A stretch of DNA of 64,000 nucleotides from Mauremys mutica (lineage: Eukaryota; Chordata; Testudines; Geoemydidae), in assembly GCF_020497125.1 (NCBI RefSeq), contig NC_059082.1:63256948-63320947 (forward strand), read 5' to 3'. A program made the position numbers and the translations under genes. Below the pieces are notes generated by a model. The model saw only the letters and a program-made list of their open reading frames with translations. It did not search any database and was not told the DNA's origin. Numbering within the stretch: the first letter of the stretch is position 1; the number at the start of each line of letters is the position of its first letter. Shown here one piece after another: positions 13,545 through 26,945 of the stretch.

Positions 13545-14313
13545 GGCAGTAGAAGAGGGTTTAGAACAAATTCATGAATTAAACGGTAATAAGTCACCAG
13601 GACCAGATGCTATTCACCCATACTGCAGAACTCCTAACTATAGTATGTAACCTATCATTGAAACAAGCCTCTGTACCATATGACTGAAAGGTAGCTAATG
13701 TAATGCCAGGTTTTTAAAAGGGCCCCAGAGGTGATCATGGCAATTACAGGCTGGTAAGCCTAACTTCAGTAGGAAAATTGGTAAAAACTATAGTAAAGAA
13801 CAGAATTATCAGACACATAGATGAACACAATTTGTTGGGAAAGAGACAACATGGCTTTTGTAATGGGAAGTCATACCTCACCAATCTATTAGAATTTTTT
13901 GAGCAAGTCAACAAGCATGTGGACAAGGGTGATCCAGGTGATATAATGTAATTGGATTTTTGGAAAGCTTTTGACAAGGTCCCTCACCAAAGGCTCTTAA
14001 GGAAATTATGTAGCGATGGGATAACAGGGAAGGTCCTCTCATCTATCAGTAACTGGTTAATAGGTAAGAAACAAAGAGCAGGAATAAATAGCCAGTTTTC
14101 ACAATGGAGAAAGGTAAACATTGGGGTCTCCCAAGTATCTGTATTGGGACCTGTGCTGTTTAACATATTCATTAATGATCTGGAAAAGGGAAGGAATAGT
14201 GAAGTGGCAAAGTTTGCAGATGACCAAAATTATTCAAGATAGTTAAGTCCAAAGCTGACTGCAAAGATTACTGGGGGATCTCACAAACCTGAGTGACTGG
14301 GCAACAAAATCCC
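13545..14313 (+). pseudogene. CR1 LINE reverse-transcriptase fragment
   Basis: This is a plus-strand relic of CR1 ORF2. Readable blocks include NKSPGPDAIHP (13587-13620), then after frame breaks [30 protein letters not shown] and EVAKFADD. The catalytic F-x-D-D region is partly intact but the frame has several stops and shifts, including a stop in the block before FWKAFDKVP. Both 5' and 3' ends are truncated. It is dead and old. Confidence 0.88.
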
Positions 14314-17300
14314 CTAATGTCAGCCCTGGCTTTTGTATGTAGAAAAGCAATCATCGTGACACTGGGGGGTGTGGAGTTTTTATTGCATATTCTGGCCTCT
14401 TTACATCTTAAAATAACCTGTTAAGGGTTTTACCAGCCTACTTGCATTGTAAAAGAATTGGCCCTCTCATTCTCCTCTCCAAGTCCTCCTGTCAGGGAGA
14501 CGCTGTACCTGGCCAAGGGAGGTATGAGGCTTTGACTCAGTCTTGTGACCTTAAGCATACCTGCCATGCTCTAGCCACTTACATTGCAGGTTGCTCAGGA
14601 TGAGTCAGGAACTAAACATCACACAGAATCACTGACATTGGAAATGAAGACGTCTTAGAATATCAGTTCAACTGGTATTCCCCATTATTTAAGGAATATC
14701 AAACAAGTAAAAGCTTTCAGACCAGTAGAAACATTTTGAAGGCAGACACTGTGTGTACTAACCACAGCAAACAACATAGTCACCACTACAGTATCAATTA
14801 CAGACAGCCCTGTGCCAGTGGAATGCATTGATCCAAGATTTTATACATCTAATTAGATCAGTTTTTACAAGCCTAATTCCAAAGGAAACCAAGTAAGTTT
14901 TCAGAGGCATTACATTAAGTTCACAGAGTAAGATATAAGCTATTCATCCAGGACTGTGTGTTTAAAACACTCCCAATGAACCAGGGGTTGAGAGATTAAA
15001 GTTCTTTATGGGTCTGAATTTTCACTGACTTTTTTTTTTAACACAAGTGATACAAAACAGAACACAAATGCAACAATGCATCAGAAGATCAATTGCATGG
15101 ATTATCATCCCCCCACGCATGGTATTGGCCCTTTCAGATAATTTTTGGTCGTTTCCTCTGTCAAGGTAGCGGTTTTAGAAAAAACACTGAGAGATTGGTT
15201 GTGTTTGTCTGGAAGAGATTCTGACACTTTGCAAAGACGGAAAATATTTGGGATTCAGAAATGGGTTCCAAGCCTCATTAAATAAATAACTCTTACTGGT
15301 TCCAAGATAGCAAATCTTTTCAAAGAACACTCTCCTCCCCATTTCATAACGGTAGCCTGCTTAGCTGGGGAAATAATTTGGCACACAAGCAAAGGGCTTT
15401 ATGGTTGTATTCATTTCTTGAGAAATGAATGCAAAAACAAACTGAAAGGAGAAAGGTTTTTAACATGGGGGGTCTCTGCGACCCATTGTCTAATGACTAG
15501 TAGATTTAAACAGAATCATGAATAACTGCTTTTCAGAAGACTCGTAGACCAAAGTCAGAACAAAGGCAATGATGAAGCTTGGTCATTCATAGGTTTTGGC
15601 AGCTGTTGCTTAGTGCCCGCCCCCCTTTGTTAGCTTGTCAAATGACTGACACCCCGTAGGTCCAGTTCTTACGTCATTGTTCTATGACACATTCTCTGGG
15701 TTCAGGAGAAGGGGCATGAACTCTCAAGCTGTCTGCTAGCCTTAGCTGCTGCTAAAATATACCAAACTGTTATTGTCAAAGCCACCATCCTTAAGGACAT
15801 AGAGCATGGACAGGATCCCCATCAAATTCTATCAACCATCTTTACCAAAGGACTTGTTGAGTGATCCAGGCACTTTCCCTTTCCATAAGTGCTGTCTTTG
15901 GAGCAACGCACTAGGGTCAGGAATCAAAGCTAGAGTTCTTAAATGGCAGTGCAGTGAATTACCACTAGGCCAGAGACTCTCTGAAGCTCTGGTGTGTTGT
16001 CCTGAAATATGTAATGACAAATTGGAAAGATACATTGAAACTGTGAGTGGCTTAACAAAATAAGCATATGAAAATGTCAAGCTAAAGAAAAACAGAAACA
16101 TAACCTTGAACCCAAATCTGGCACCAACTACCAGTTTTCTTTGATATATCCCAAGCACATGTACTTTTCTCTTGTATTCTCTTGTAATTACCTTCAGCAA
16201 GCTTGGGAGATTATGAGATGACTAATCTATTGGTGCTATGTAAGCGTTAATTATTAGCACTACATCTCACCAGCTCCTGGTAATGCAGTACTTACACCAG
16301 GGGTATTCTTTAAAGAAAGAGAACTGCAGTTTTCTAAGGAGCTCTGCAGACTTTGCTTACCAACATGGAACATACAAAATAATGACTTCCTTATGTAAAC
16401 TGAATGTTACTTTCTTCCCATTTCACATAGCAAGTTACTGAAAAGAACTGTACTGTTACAGGGACACAAATCACAGCTAAACTTGATTTTAAAAAAGCAT
16501 TTCAGTGTTAAGTTTTTTATCTAGACTGTACTGAATGTTTCAGGTGTATTTCAAATGTAGGAGATTATTTGATAATATCCCTATCACCATGGGACATATT
16601 TCCTGTTCAGATTGCTGATATCATACACGGCACTTTATACTCCTATGGATACTCTTTACTCTACTTTAATACTAATAATTTATACGACTTCAGGCAAACG
16701 GGATGGCAGGAAAAGCCCTATTGTTTCCAAATGCACGTTGAAGCAAACTTCTTGTCTTTGCAAGAAAAAGAAGCTTTTCATGGGGAACCTAGCTAGTCTA
16801 ACTGAAGTCAGATGAAAGGATCCCAGTGAGTCTAGACAATTTAACGAGATTCCAGTCAACATGTATCTATCAGTACAGAGGGAATATCTCTTGTTGACTT
16901 TGTTCTACATGTTTTAGCTAATCAACTAATACTGTCGGGTCTCTTCTTGAACTTCAGTGAAAGAATTACTGCAAAGCTAACAAAGGTGGAATTTAAATAC
17001 AAAACTCGCTATTTAAGTACCATCCATGGTTTGTATAAGTGTGAAGAAGAGAGGTGTAATGTATGTTTGAAAAGTCAGATTGTCTGATTCACCAAAGAAC
17101 AGTAGACTGTTTTTCTTGAGCATACCCAAGCTGTAACTTAGGTTAAGGATGTGGGAGATATTTATATCAAAGGGGATGAAACAACTTTGAGCATGAATCG
17201 CTGAAGACTGCAGTGGCATTTTATAATCCTATTAAATGAGAGGGCAGTCTTCAGGCAAGAGAAATGTAATATTTTTATTCTCCAAAACCTAGAAAGGCCT

Positions 17301-18076
17301 CAAGCCGGCTTCTGATTTGGGTGAGAAAATTGAGGAAAGTCTCTACCCAGTTTGTTTGGCATGTGTGCTGCAAGTTTGTGTTTTTGCAGCTACAATTTAC
17401 AAACCCCTTCAGGCCCCTTGAAAGCTTGACCCTAAACAATAATGCAGATTTTGTTATTGTGGTCGACAAAACAACCAAAAAAGATTCCTGCACAGACAAA
17501 CGAAACTTCTCTGCTAGCTATTCCATCATCGGTTTTTCTTTTGCAAAAATTCAAGGAGAAGTCTCTTTTAATGAGGATTTATTGCTCATTTAAATTATTC
17601 CCTTGGGGTGCTAAATTATTAATGAAAGAGTGAAGGGTTAAATAATTCCGGTCAATGCAAGAGCTGGGAGAGTCTGGAGCTAAATGAGATAGCACAAAGG
17701 CCTTGGGCGAGCTTCTGCAAGTCAAGGACTTGCAGAAGAAAATAGAAATGGGTTGATCTCACAGTCATTACACAGGCCACCAGGCAATGGGAATTATGGG
17801 TGCAAAAAGGTCTCTGGGATAAAGGAAGTATGTGGTTAGTGGGCTAACCTTGGTCTGTCATCCACGATCTTCTTCCCTCTGTGCTACTAGTCCCAGATAT
17901 AAAATGAAAGAAATCTACAAAGTTAAAAAGCCCACGTGGGCACCGGTTTTGCCTGTACAGAAGTCTCAGTTTTCCCTGAACTAGATTAATGAAAATTCTT
18001 AATTAAAATTAAAAAATACTTCAGTTAAAATAAATGTTCTGTGTGGGCTCGCCCCTTGTTGCTTTAAATAAACATA
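14314..18076. other. Intronic sequence without recognised genes
   Basis: No conserved exon or repeat end was recognised on either strand. Confidence 0.45.
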
Positions 18077-18243
18077 CAAGACAGCTCTACCCCGATATAA
18101 CACCGTCCTCGGGAGCCAAAAAATCTTACTGCGTGAAACCGCGTTATGTTGAACTTGCTTTGATCCACTGGAGTGTGCAGCCTCCCCCCGCGTTATATCC
18201 GAATTCGTGTTATATCGGGTCGCGTTATATCGAGGTAGAGGTG
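18077..18243. mobile_element. Tc1/mariner-like MITE (about 167 bp)
   Basis: The near-terminal inverted repeats are CTCTACCCCGATATAAC on the left and GTTATATCGAGGTAGAG on the right, 16 of 17 complementary. TA lies on both outer sides. The internal sequence is rich in GTTATATC motifs and unusual for its CpG content relative to the intron. It has no coding capacity. Exact left end is uncertain by a few bases. Confidence 0.65.
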
Positions 18244-20131
<1,888 letters not shown>

Positions 20132-20134
20132 TAA

Positions 20135-21072
20135 GGGTATGGCTACACTGGCAAGTTGCAGCGCTGGAAAGCCTCCACCAGCGCTGCAATTAGTAAGTGG
20201 CCACACCTGCAGGGCACTTCCAGCGCTGCAACTCCCTGGCTGCAGCGCTGGCCGTACACCTCACTCAGCATGGGGAATAAGGATTCCAGTGCTGGTGCTG
20301 CAGCGCTGGTCATCAAGTGTGGCCACACACCAGCGCTGTGATTGGCCTCCAGGGTATAAGGTGTATCCCAGAATGCTTTTATAAATTACTCTCTTTGTTT
20401 TGTTATGCAGCCTCTCTTTGTTTTGTTATGAACGAGCTCCGATCCAAAAATCCCCTCTGTTTCACTCCCTCCCTGCTTGCCTCTCATTTGATTGTTTACA
20501 GCCAGGTACAGATGATCACAGCAAACAGGAGCTCTGTTTGTTTTTTAGATAAGCAACGGAGCTCCGATCGGAGCTCGTTCATAACAAAACAAAGAGAGGC
20601 TGCATAAAAAAACAAACAGAGCTCCTGTTTGCTGTGATCATCTGTACCTGGCTGTAAACAATCAAATGAGAGGCAGGGAGGGAGGGAGTGAAACAGCGGG
20701 GAGTCGTGTTGGCTGCAGGCTGTTTGCAATTAAGAGTTAAGACTAAGGGGTCAGAAACATGTTCTGATTTTTCAATGCAGGAAGTAAACACACAGTGTTG
20801 GCTCCAAAAATCCCCTCTCTCTTTCCCCCCGCTCCCTGTCACACTAGACCCCACTCCACCCCCCTCTTTTGAAAAGCACGTTGTGGCCACTTGAACGCTG
20901 GGATAGCTGCCCATAATGCATCACTCCCAACAGCGCTGCAAATACTGCAAATGTGGCCACACACCAGCGCTGGTAGCTGTGAGTGTGGCCACACACCAGC
21001 GCTGGCCCTGCACAGCTGGATGACCAGCGCTGCAAACTACCAGTGCTGCAAACCGTAAGTGTAGCCATACCC
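20135..21072 (+). mobile_element. Harbinger-like non-autonomous transposon, copy 1 (938 bp)
   Basis: Perfect 15-bp terminal inverted repeats GGGTATGGCTACACT / AGTGTAGCCATACCC are flanked by TAA on both sides (20132-20134 and 21073-21075). The 3-bp TAA duplication points to the PIF/Harbinger superfamily. Both subterminal zones carry many CAGCGCTG palindromes. The centre contains two long inverted repeats arranged in interleaved order. No transposase frame is visible. It shares its ends and much of its interior with the element at 59405-60384, which is in the opposite orientation. Confidence 0.85.
20405..20675. repeat. Interleaved perfect inverted repeats inside Harbinger-like copy 1
   Basis: Arm A (20405-20444) is the exact reverse complement of A' (20566-20605), 40 of 40 bases. 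Arm B (20478-20546) is the exact reverse complement of B' (20607-20675), 69 of 69 bases by eye. The order is A-B-A'-B', so the two hairpins cannot both form as simple nested stems. Confidence 0.85.
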
Positions 21073-21075
21073 TAA

Positions 21076-21378
21076 GAGACTTTGCTCCTGGAATAGCACT
21101 GGTTATGCAACAATAGGGTAGCCTCCAACTTCTTCTCCAGTCATGGAGTTTCTGCTGACTTAGCCCCCTCTTTAACAGTGTTTCTGATCTCTCACCTCAG
21201 GTCCCTGAGTCCTTGTGCTGCACCACCCCTGAAGCACTGCTGCAACTAGTGCAATGGATTCTAGTTCATGTTTGGATGCAGGAGCCAGGCATTACCTGAC
21301 TCCGCTTATCATATGATTCAGGGGCGTCGATGAGTTGTTGGAAAGGACAGAGAAGTGAATGATTGTATGGTTGTATTC
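21076..21378. other. TEKT5 intron 4, no recognised feature
   Basis: A short unannotated stretch between the two DNA transposons. Confidence 0.5.
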
Positions 21379-21386
21379 CTGTAGGG

Positions 21387-21609
21387 CAGTGGTTCTCAAA
21401 CTTTTGTACTGGTGACCCCTTTCACATAGCAAGCCTCTGAGTGCGACCCCCCCCTTATAAATTAAAAACATTTTTTTGTATATTTAACACCATTATAAAT
21501 GCTGGAGGCAAAGCGGAGTTTGGGGTGGAGATTGACAGCTCGCGACCCCCCCATGTTATAACCTCGCGATCCCCCTGAGAGGTCCTGACCCCCAGTTTGA
21601 GAACTCCTG
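21387..21609. mobile_element. hAT-type MITE (223 bp)
   Basis: The ends are CAGTGGTTCTCAAACT and AGTTTGAGAACTCCTG, 14 of 16 complementary. Flanks ctgtaggg and cagtaggg match 7 of 8, the hAT-sized target duplication. Internal GACCCC/GGGGTC-like motifs at both ends are typical of this common reptile family. Confidence 0.8.
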
Positions 21610-21617
21610 CAGTAGGG

Positions 21618-24600
21618 CACCCTACATGCTTCCAATGCCTGTGCTAGTCTGCAATTGCTATACCCAGACTGGAGTTGGAGGAGGAACAAGAGTATTGTGC
21701 TTAAGGCCCTAAACTGGGATTCAGAACTGGATCCAATTCCCACCTCTGCCCCAGACTTTCTGTGTGATCTTGGGCAACTCACTTAATTCCCCCGTGCCTC
21801 AATTCTTGGCAACCCTCAATTCAAACTACATCATGGTATATGTACACATAAGACTTCTGCTTAGGTGCCTGTGGAATCCACTTCTGGCTGACAAGCCCGA
21901 TTCGAGATCACCACTTGCCTAACTCACAAGGGTGCTGAGGAAAAATTTGGTAATATTTGTGAGGCCCTTGGATAATACAGTGACTGCCAGAGAAAAGCCG
22001 GTAAATAGGTTGGGTGGAAGTGTAGATGGGGCTACTTAGAGACAAAGTTCAGGCATCCATTAACATTCCTTTTGCAGTGTACTGTACATGCCCAAACTTT
22101 AGGGAGGTTTGGTTTCATGTCAAAACTTCACAGCTGGTTTGTATCTTCACAGTCTGAACCAAAATCCCAGATTCAGACATCATTAAACTCTGAGTGTGTG
22201 TGGATCTGGATCTGAATTTGCAGTCCGAGTCCTTCCCAAGCTCTGTGTGCTGCAAATAGAGCTGTGTGGAGGACAGAAGTTCTCTCCTCAGAAAGGATAT
22301 GAGATTTTGAAATTTGATGTAGTTCCAAAGAGACACAAAACCTGCAAATTTCAAAATTCTCCATGAAGGAAAATTCCCCATGAAAATTAGTTTCAGGTTG
22401 ATCAAAACCTCATTTCAAAACTATTAAAATGTTTCATTCATTTTTATTTTGTATTGATTATAATATAATACAAAATTTTAAAATGTGAAGTGAAATATTT
22501 TAAAATGAAAGACTGAAATGTTTAATTCTGAGATGTCAATACAGGACATTTCAACATTGTTGGAATTCTTTTTCTCCAGGTTTTCTGCAGAAATTAAATT
22601 ATGACTAAATTGACCGGCATTCACAAAGTGTTTGTATGTTGTCAGAACCACATAATCCAACAGAATACAGTTCCAGCTGAGTTTCTCTGACCAGATATAG
22701 CTGCAAACATGTGTATTTAGAATTGGTGGGAGGTTGTGTCCAGATGATGTGCCTAGATACTGGCATGGCTTCCCACCAAAAACCACAGGTGTGTGAGGGA
22801 GAAGTCAGAACAAGATAGTAGGTTGCCTTTCAGTATCCAAACCTCCTATACCCTGCAGATGTGGATTTTCAACAGGCTCTCCCCTTCATTTGGATTGTGT
22901 CCTCCCTCTACCCCCATTGTAAATGTGTGTTATGAGCCATGTCAACCAGTTCTCTCTCCCACACCGTTACTTTTCTGCTCTCATGTGTTTTCAGCATTAG
23001 CTTCTCAGCAAGGGGATTAGTTGCACCTCCTTCCTCTGGCTTCCCCTGAAATATGACAATGATTCAAATGAAAATTGTTAAGAATCCCTTGCAGTTACAG
23101 GGTGATCGGAATGAGGCAGCTCGATCCTTTTGTGGAAAATCAGAGTTAGCTTAATTAAAGATAATCCAACAAGGAAAATAAATCACCCACAAGGCAAAAA
23201 GCTGGGAAGTTGAAGAGCTAACGTGGCTGCACAGCTACAACTCTTCCTGCTAACTACTAAGAGTGCAACTGCAAATGTTGAAGGCTATTATGGAACGGTA
23301 AACACGGAAAGCTAGCCTGGATGTGGCAGCATTACAAAGGACACACCCTACAAAGGGGAACTACACCACTGCCTTCCTTTGAATTAGTTTAATCCATGTA
23401 TGTAATGCACTGTGGAGCCTACATGATCTTGTCTCCATCAAAACAAAAATGAACAAAGATCTTCATGACTAAACTGAAGTGCCAAGTCAAGCTTCTGTTT
23501 GAGTTCAGATCTACCTTCCTCTAACCCAGGCTTCCCTCTAAAGACATGTTTGAATCTAACCACTTAAAGAACTATTCACTATTGCTAGAGTTCCAGTCTT
23601 ATATTTTTTCTTTAATGTTTTAGCTGAAAACTAGGGCTAAATGTTAACTGCTGAAGGTGGGCGGGGGGAGATTATCCTGTCAATTTTTGTTTTCTCAATG
23701 GATATTTTATGTTTTTCCTTGGGGTTTCTCTCTCAGATCTGAAATAATAAATGTACAAAGCCTGGGGACCTGGCAGCTCTTGTCACTGAAAACTAAACCA
23801 CCCAAATGCCACACCTTCATTTAGGCAGTTGTCCTGAAAAGCTTCTATCACTCAGTATGACATCACAGTAGCATGCATAAATCAGCATGCTAGATACATG
23901 AGTTTATAGGTTAAACACCATGCTTGTTTGAGCCAACCCTGCCTGCAGCTACCAGTCTGGATCATCTCTGTGCACTTTCTCCTCTTTTGTGCTCTGATGG
24001 AATTATCATAAAAACAACTTGCCTAGAAGGTCTCATTCTTGACTGAATATCTTAATTGGTTGATAACACTATTTCCCCAGCCTATAATTTATCTGGTGGT
24101 CTGTGCTGAATGGTCCAGATAGAACACACCTGCTATGCTCCTGAATTGAAATCACATGTTAATGGAAAATGGCATTGCTGTGGAAAACATGGGGGCATAA
24201 GAGGAAAATGGCTATATGGTAACAAGAGTATAAAACTTACCCATTGGACTGTTTTTACCTCAGTTAACTAGCATATTCTTATTCACTTCCAGTTCCCAGC
24301 ATATGTCATGTCGCTAGAGCCAGTGGAGTGATTGCCAAGTTCCAGCCCAGAGATGCCTGCATTTCAGTAGTAAGTGTGATCGCTTATAAAAAGGACTATT
24401 TCAATAAATAGACTCTCTCACCAACAGAAGTTGGTCCAGTGCAAGATATTATCTCACCCACCTTGCTTCTTCCTCCATGAGCAGACATCAGCAGGTAGTG
24501 CTACCTATCATTCGTATGTATGAAGTAGACTCAGAACCACAAGTAATGCTGCATTGCAAATTGATCTCTACCAGGCAGCTAACATGCCTTTAGCACAACA

Positions 24601-25440
24601 AACACTGCCCTCTGTTGCATGAAGTTATTTTATTCCTGTCATTTTTAAGCCAGATGTAGGTCTCTCGATTACATCTAAGGCTACCCTCAGGACAGATTCT
24701 CGTCAGTCATCAGTAGTTTTCTCATTAACTGACTAGTGCCAGGGTTTGTTTGTTTGTTTTATTAGCTTTTGAAAATCTAAATCCAGACAGTAAAGGTAGA
24801 GCTATGCCAAACTTTTTCAATGTTACCAATGTAATGGAAAGTTTTAAAAAAATTTGACAAGCCCATAGACCTAATTCTCAAGTAACCCTGGGCTATTTTA
24901 TGGAAACATGTAGTACAAAGCTTCGTGTGTGTTTGCATGGTTTTGACCCAAATCACATCACACTTTGCAGTTACAGCAAAATTTTACTTTGATTTTGTTT
25001 GTTTTTTTAATTGAAGGATGCAAATATTTATGAATCAAACAGTGGGGGAAAATCTGCATGAATCCCTGCGAAGGTTCCCATGGCTTTAAAGGAGCATTCT
25101 AGCTGGAAGATAAAGCTCGCTACAGGCTAAGTTATGTACAGGCACCAGAGATGACCAACTTCCCACACGTCTCCAAGAATAATGTTGACCAGACTTTCAT
25201 GACCATTACTTGTTCAAATAATGCTCTTTAAAAAGAAACAAAGCGTTTCAAATATGTGGAGACAGGGTTGAAGGTAAAAGGGATTCAGCTCCTCATTGGG
25301 CCACCTCTGCTTTCAAAGGAGCCTTGCCAGCAAAACCTGGTGGTGTGGCCTATTACTGGTAAATATTTAATCTCCCCTCTGCCAGATGAGTGAAGGGTGT
25401 TGATAAGCTCCAGAGGGAGCTAGATCCAGTCATAGGTGTG
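21618..25440. other. TEKT5 intron 4, mostly unassigned
   Basis: No exon was recognised. Near 24410-24470 there is a phrase (caacagaagttggtccag...agatattatctcacccacc) that I recognise as a common reptile interspersed-repeat tail. Its class and full extent are unclear. Confidence 0.4.
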
Positions 25441-25826
25441 GTCAACCCTACAAAGTTAGGTCAACCCAACAACGTCGCTCAGGGGTGTAAAAAATCCACA
25501 CCCCTAAGTGGTGTGGGTAGGATGACCTAATCCCCAGTGTAGACAGCGCTAGGTTGACAGAAGAATTCTTCCATTGACCTAGCTACCATTTCTCAGGGAG
25601 GTGGATTAACTACACCAACAGGGAAACCCTCCCATCAGTCTAGGTAGTGTCTACACTGAAGTGCTACAGTGCAGACCCTCCCCCCCGAGGGATCCCAGAG
25701 CCCAGGCACCAGTCCGAGTCCAAACATCTACACTGTAATTTAATTGTACTGCATCCTAAGCCTCATGAGCCTGAGTCAGCTGACACAGGCCAGCTGCCTG
25801 TATTTTGTTGTAGTGTAGACATTCCC
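25441..25826. mobile_element. Harbinger-type MITE sequence, possibly two adjacent copies
   Basis: The segment holds GTCAACCCTAC, CAGTGTAGACAGCGCTAGGTTGACA, GTAGTGTCTACACTGAAG and GTAGTGTAGACATTCCC, all variants of the GGTATGTCTACACT end of turtle Harbinger MITEs. The internal (A)GTGTCTACACT junction near 25648-25660 suggests two abutting elements. Borders are approximate. Confidence 0.55.
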
Positions 25827-26048
25827 TGAAGCTTCTGAAGGAATAAATAAAAAGCAAGGAGTAACTGAAGGTAATGGAGGGTCTCTATGGCAAAATGTGC
25901 AATCTTAAGGAAAAGGCCACTTCTTTTTTCTTAAAGAAGAGGTGAGACCTTGATGCACATTAAGGCACGCATAGGAATCTGCCCCACAGATATGGCGGGG
26001 GGGGGGTGTCATATAAGGGATAGAGAGTACAATAATTATTCATACTTA

Positions 26049-26210
<162 letters not shown>

Positions 26211-26436
26211 TTACATTAAAATATAATCCATCTTTAATCAGCACATTTACTTTGGCATCGCTTACAGATTAACTGGTTCCTTTCATTTCAGTCCTGTATA
26301 GCCTGACTTCTGCCCACCTGATTCTACAGTCCACTGGCCTCTGCTGGGTGGCATGAACAGCATGAGCTTATTGCACTGACAATTGGGTTGGAGAACATGT
26401 TTAGGGAAGTGGTAGCTATGGCATATTCTCTCCCCC

Positions 26437-26945
26437 ATAAGAACATAAGAAAGGCCATACTGGATCAGACCAATGGTCAGTCTAGCCCAGTATCCTGTCT
26501 TCCAACAGTGGCCAATGCCAGGTGCTTCAGAGAGAATGAACAGAACAGGACAATTATTAAGTGATCCGTCCCCTGTCATTAAGCCCTGGAAGTCAGAGGC
26601 TTAGGGACACCCAGAAAGAACACAGGGTTGCATCCCTCACAAGCTTGGCTAATAGCCACTGATGGACCTTTCTACCATGAACTTACTTTTTTGAAGCCAG
26701 TTATACCTTTGACCTTCACAATGTCCCCTAGCAATGAGTTCCACAGGTTAACTGTCCATTGTGTGAAGTACTTCCTTATGTTTATTATGTTAAATCTGCT
26801 GCCTACTATTTTCATTGGGTGACCCTGGGTGGTTGTGTTATGTGAAGGGGTAAATAACACTTCCTTATTCACTTTCTCCACACCATTCATGATTTTATAG
26901 ACCTCTATCATATCCCCCCTTATTCATCTCTTTTCTAAGATGAAC
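26437..26945 (-). mobile_element. CR1 LINE 3' fragment (C-terminus of ORF2 and 3' UTR)
   Basis: Minus-strand CR1. The tail at 26437-26460 (ataagaacataagaaaggcc) is the CR1 3' end. It continues through the conserved 3' UTR to a decayed ORF2 C-terminus reading [17 protein letters not shown] and TVNLWNSL. The 5' side stops near 26945 where gypsy-like sequence begins. The fragment at 29652-30282 carries the next CR1 segment in the same orientation, so both may derive from one insertion. Confidence 0.88.

Noticed and set aside
26672..26911. A 79-codon frame considered as an independent gene
   Set aside because: It is the CR1 ORF2 C-terminus ([19 protein letters not shown]), matching the longer CR1 at 61 kb.
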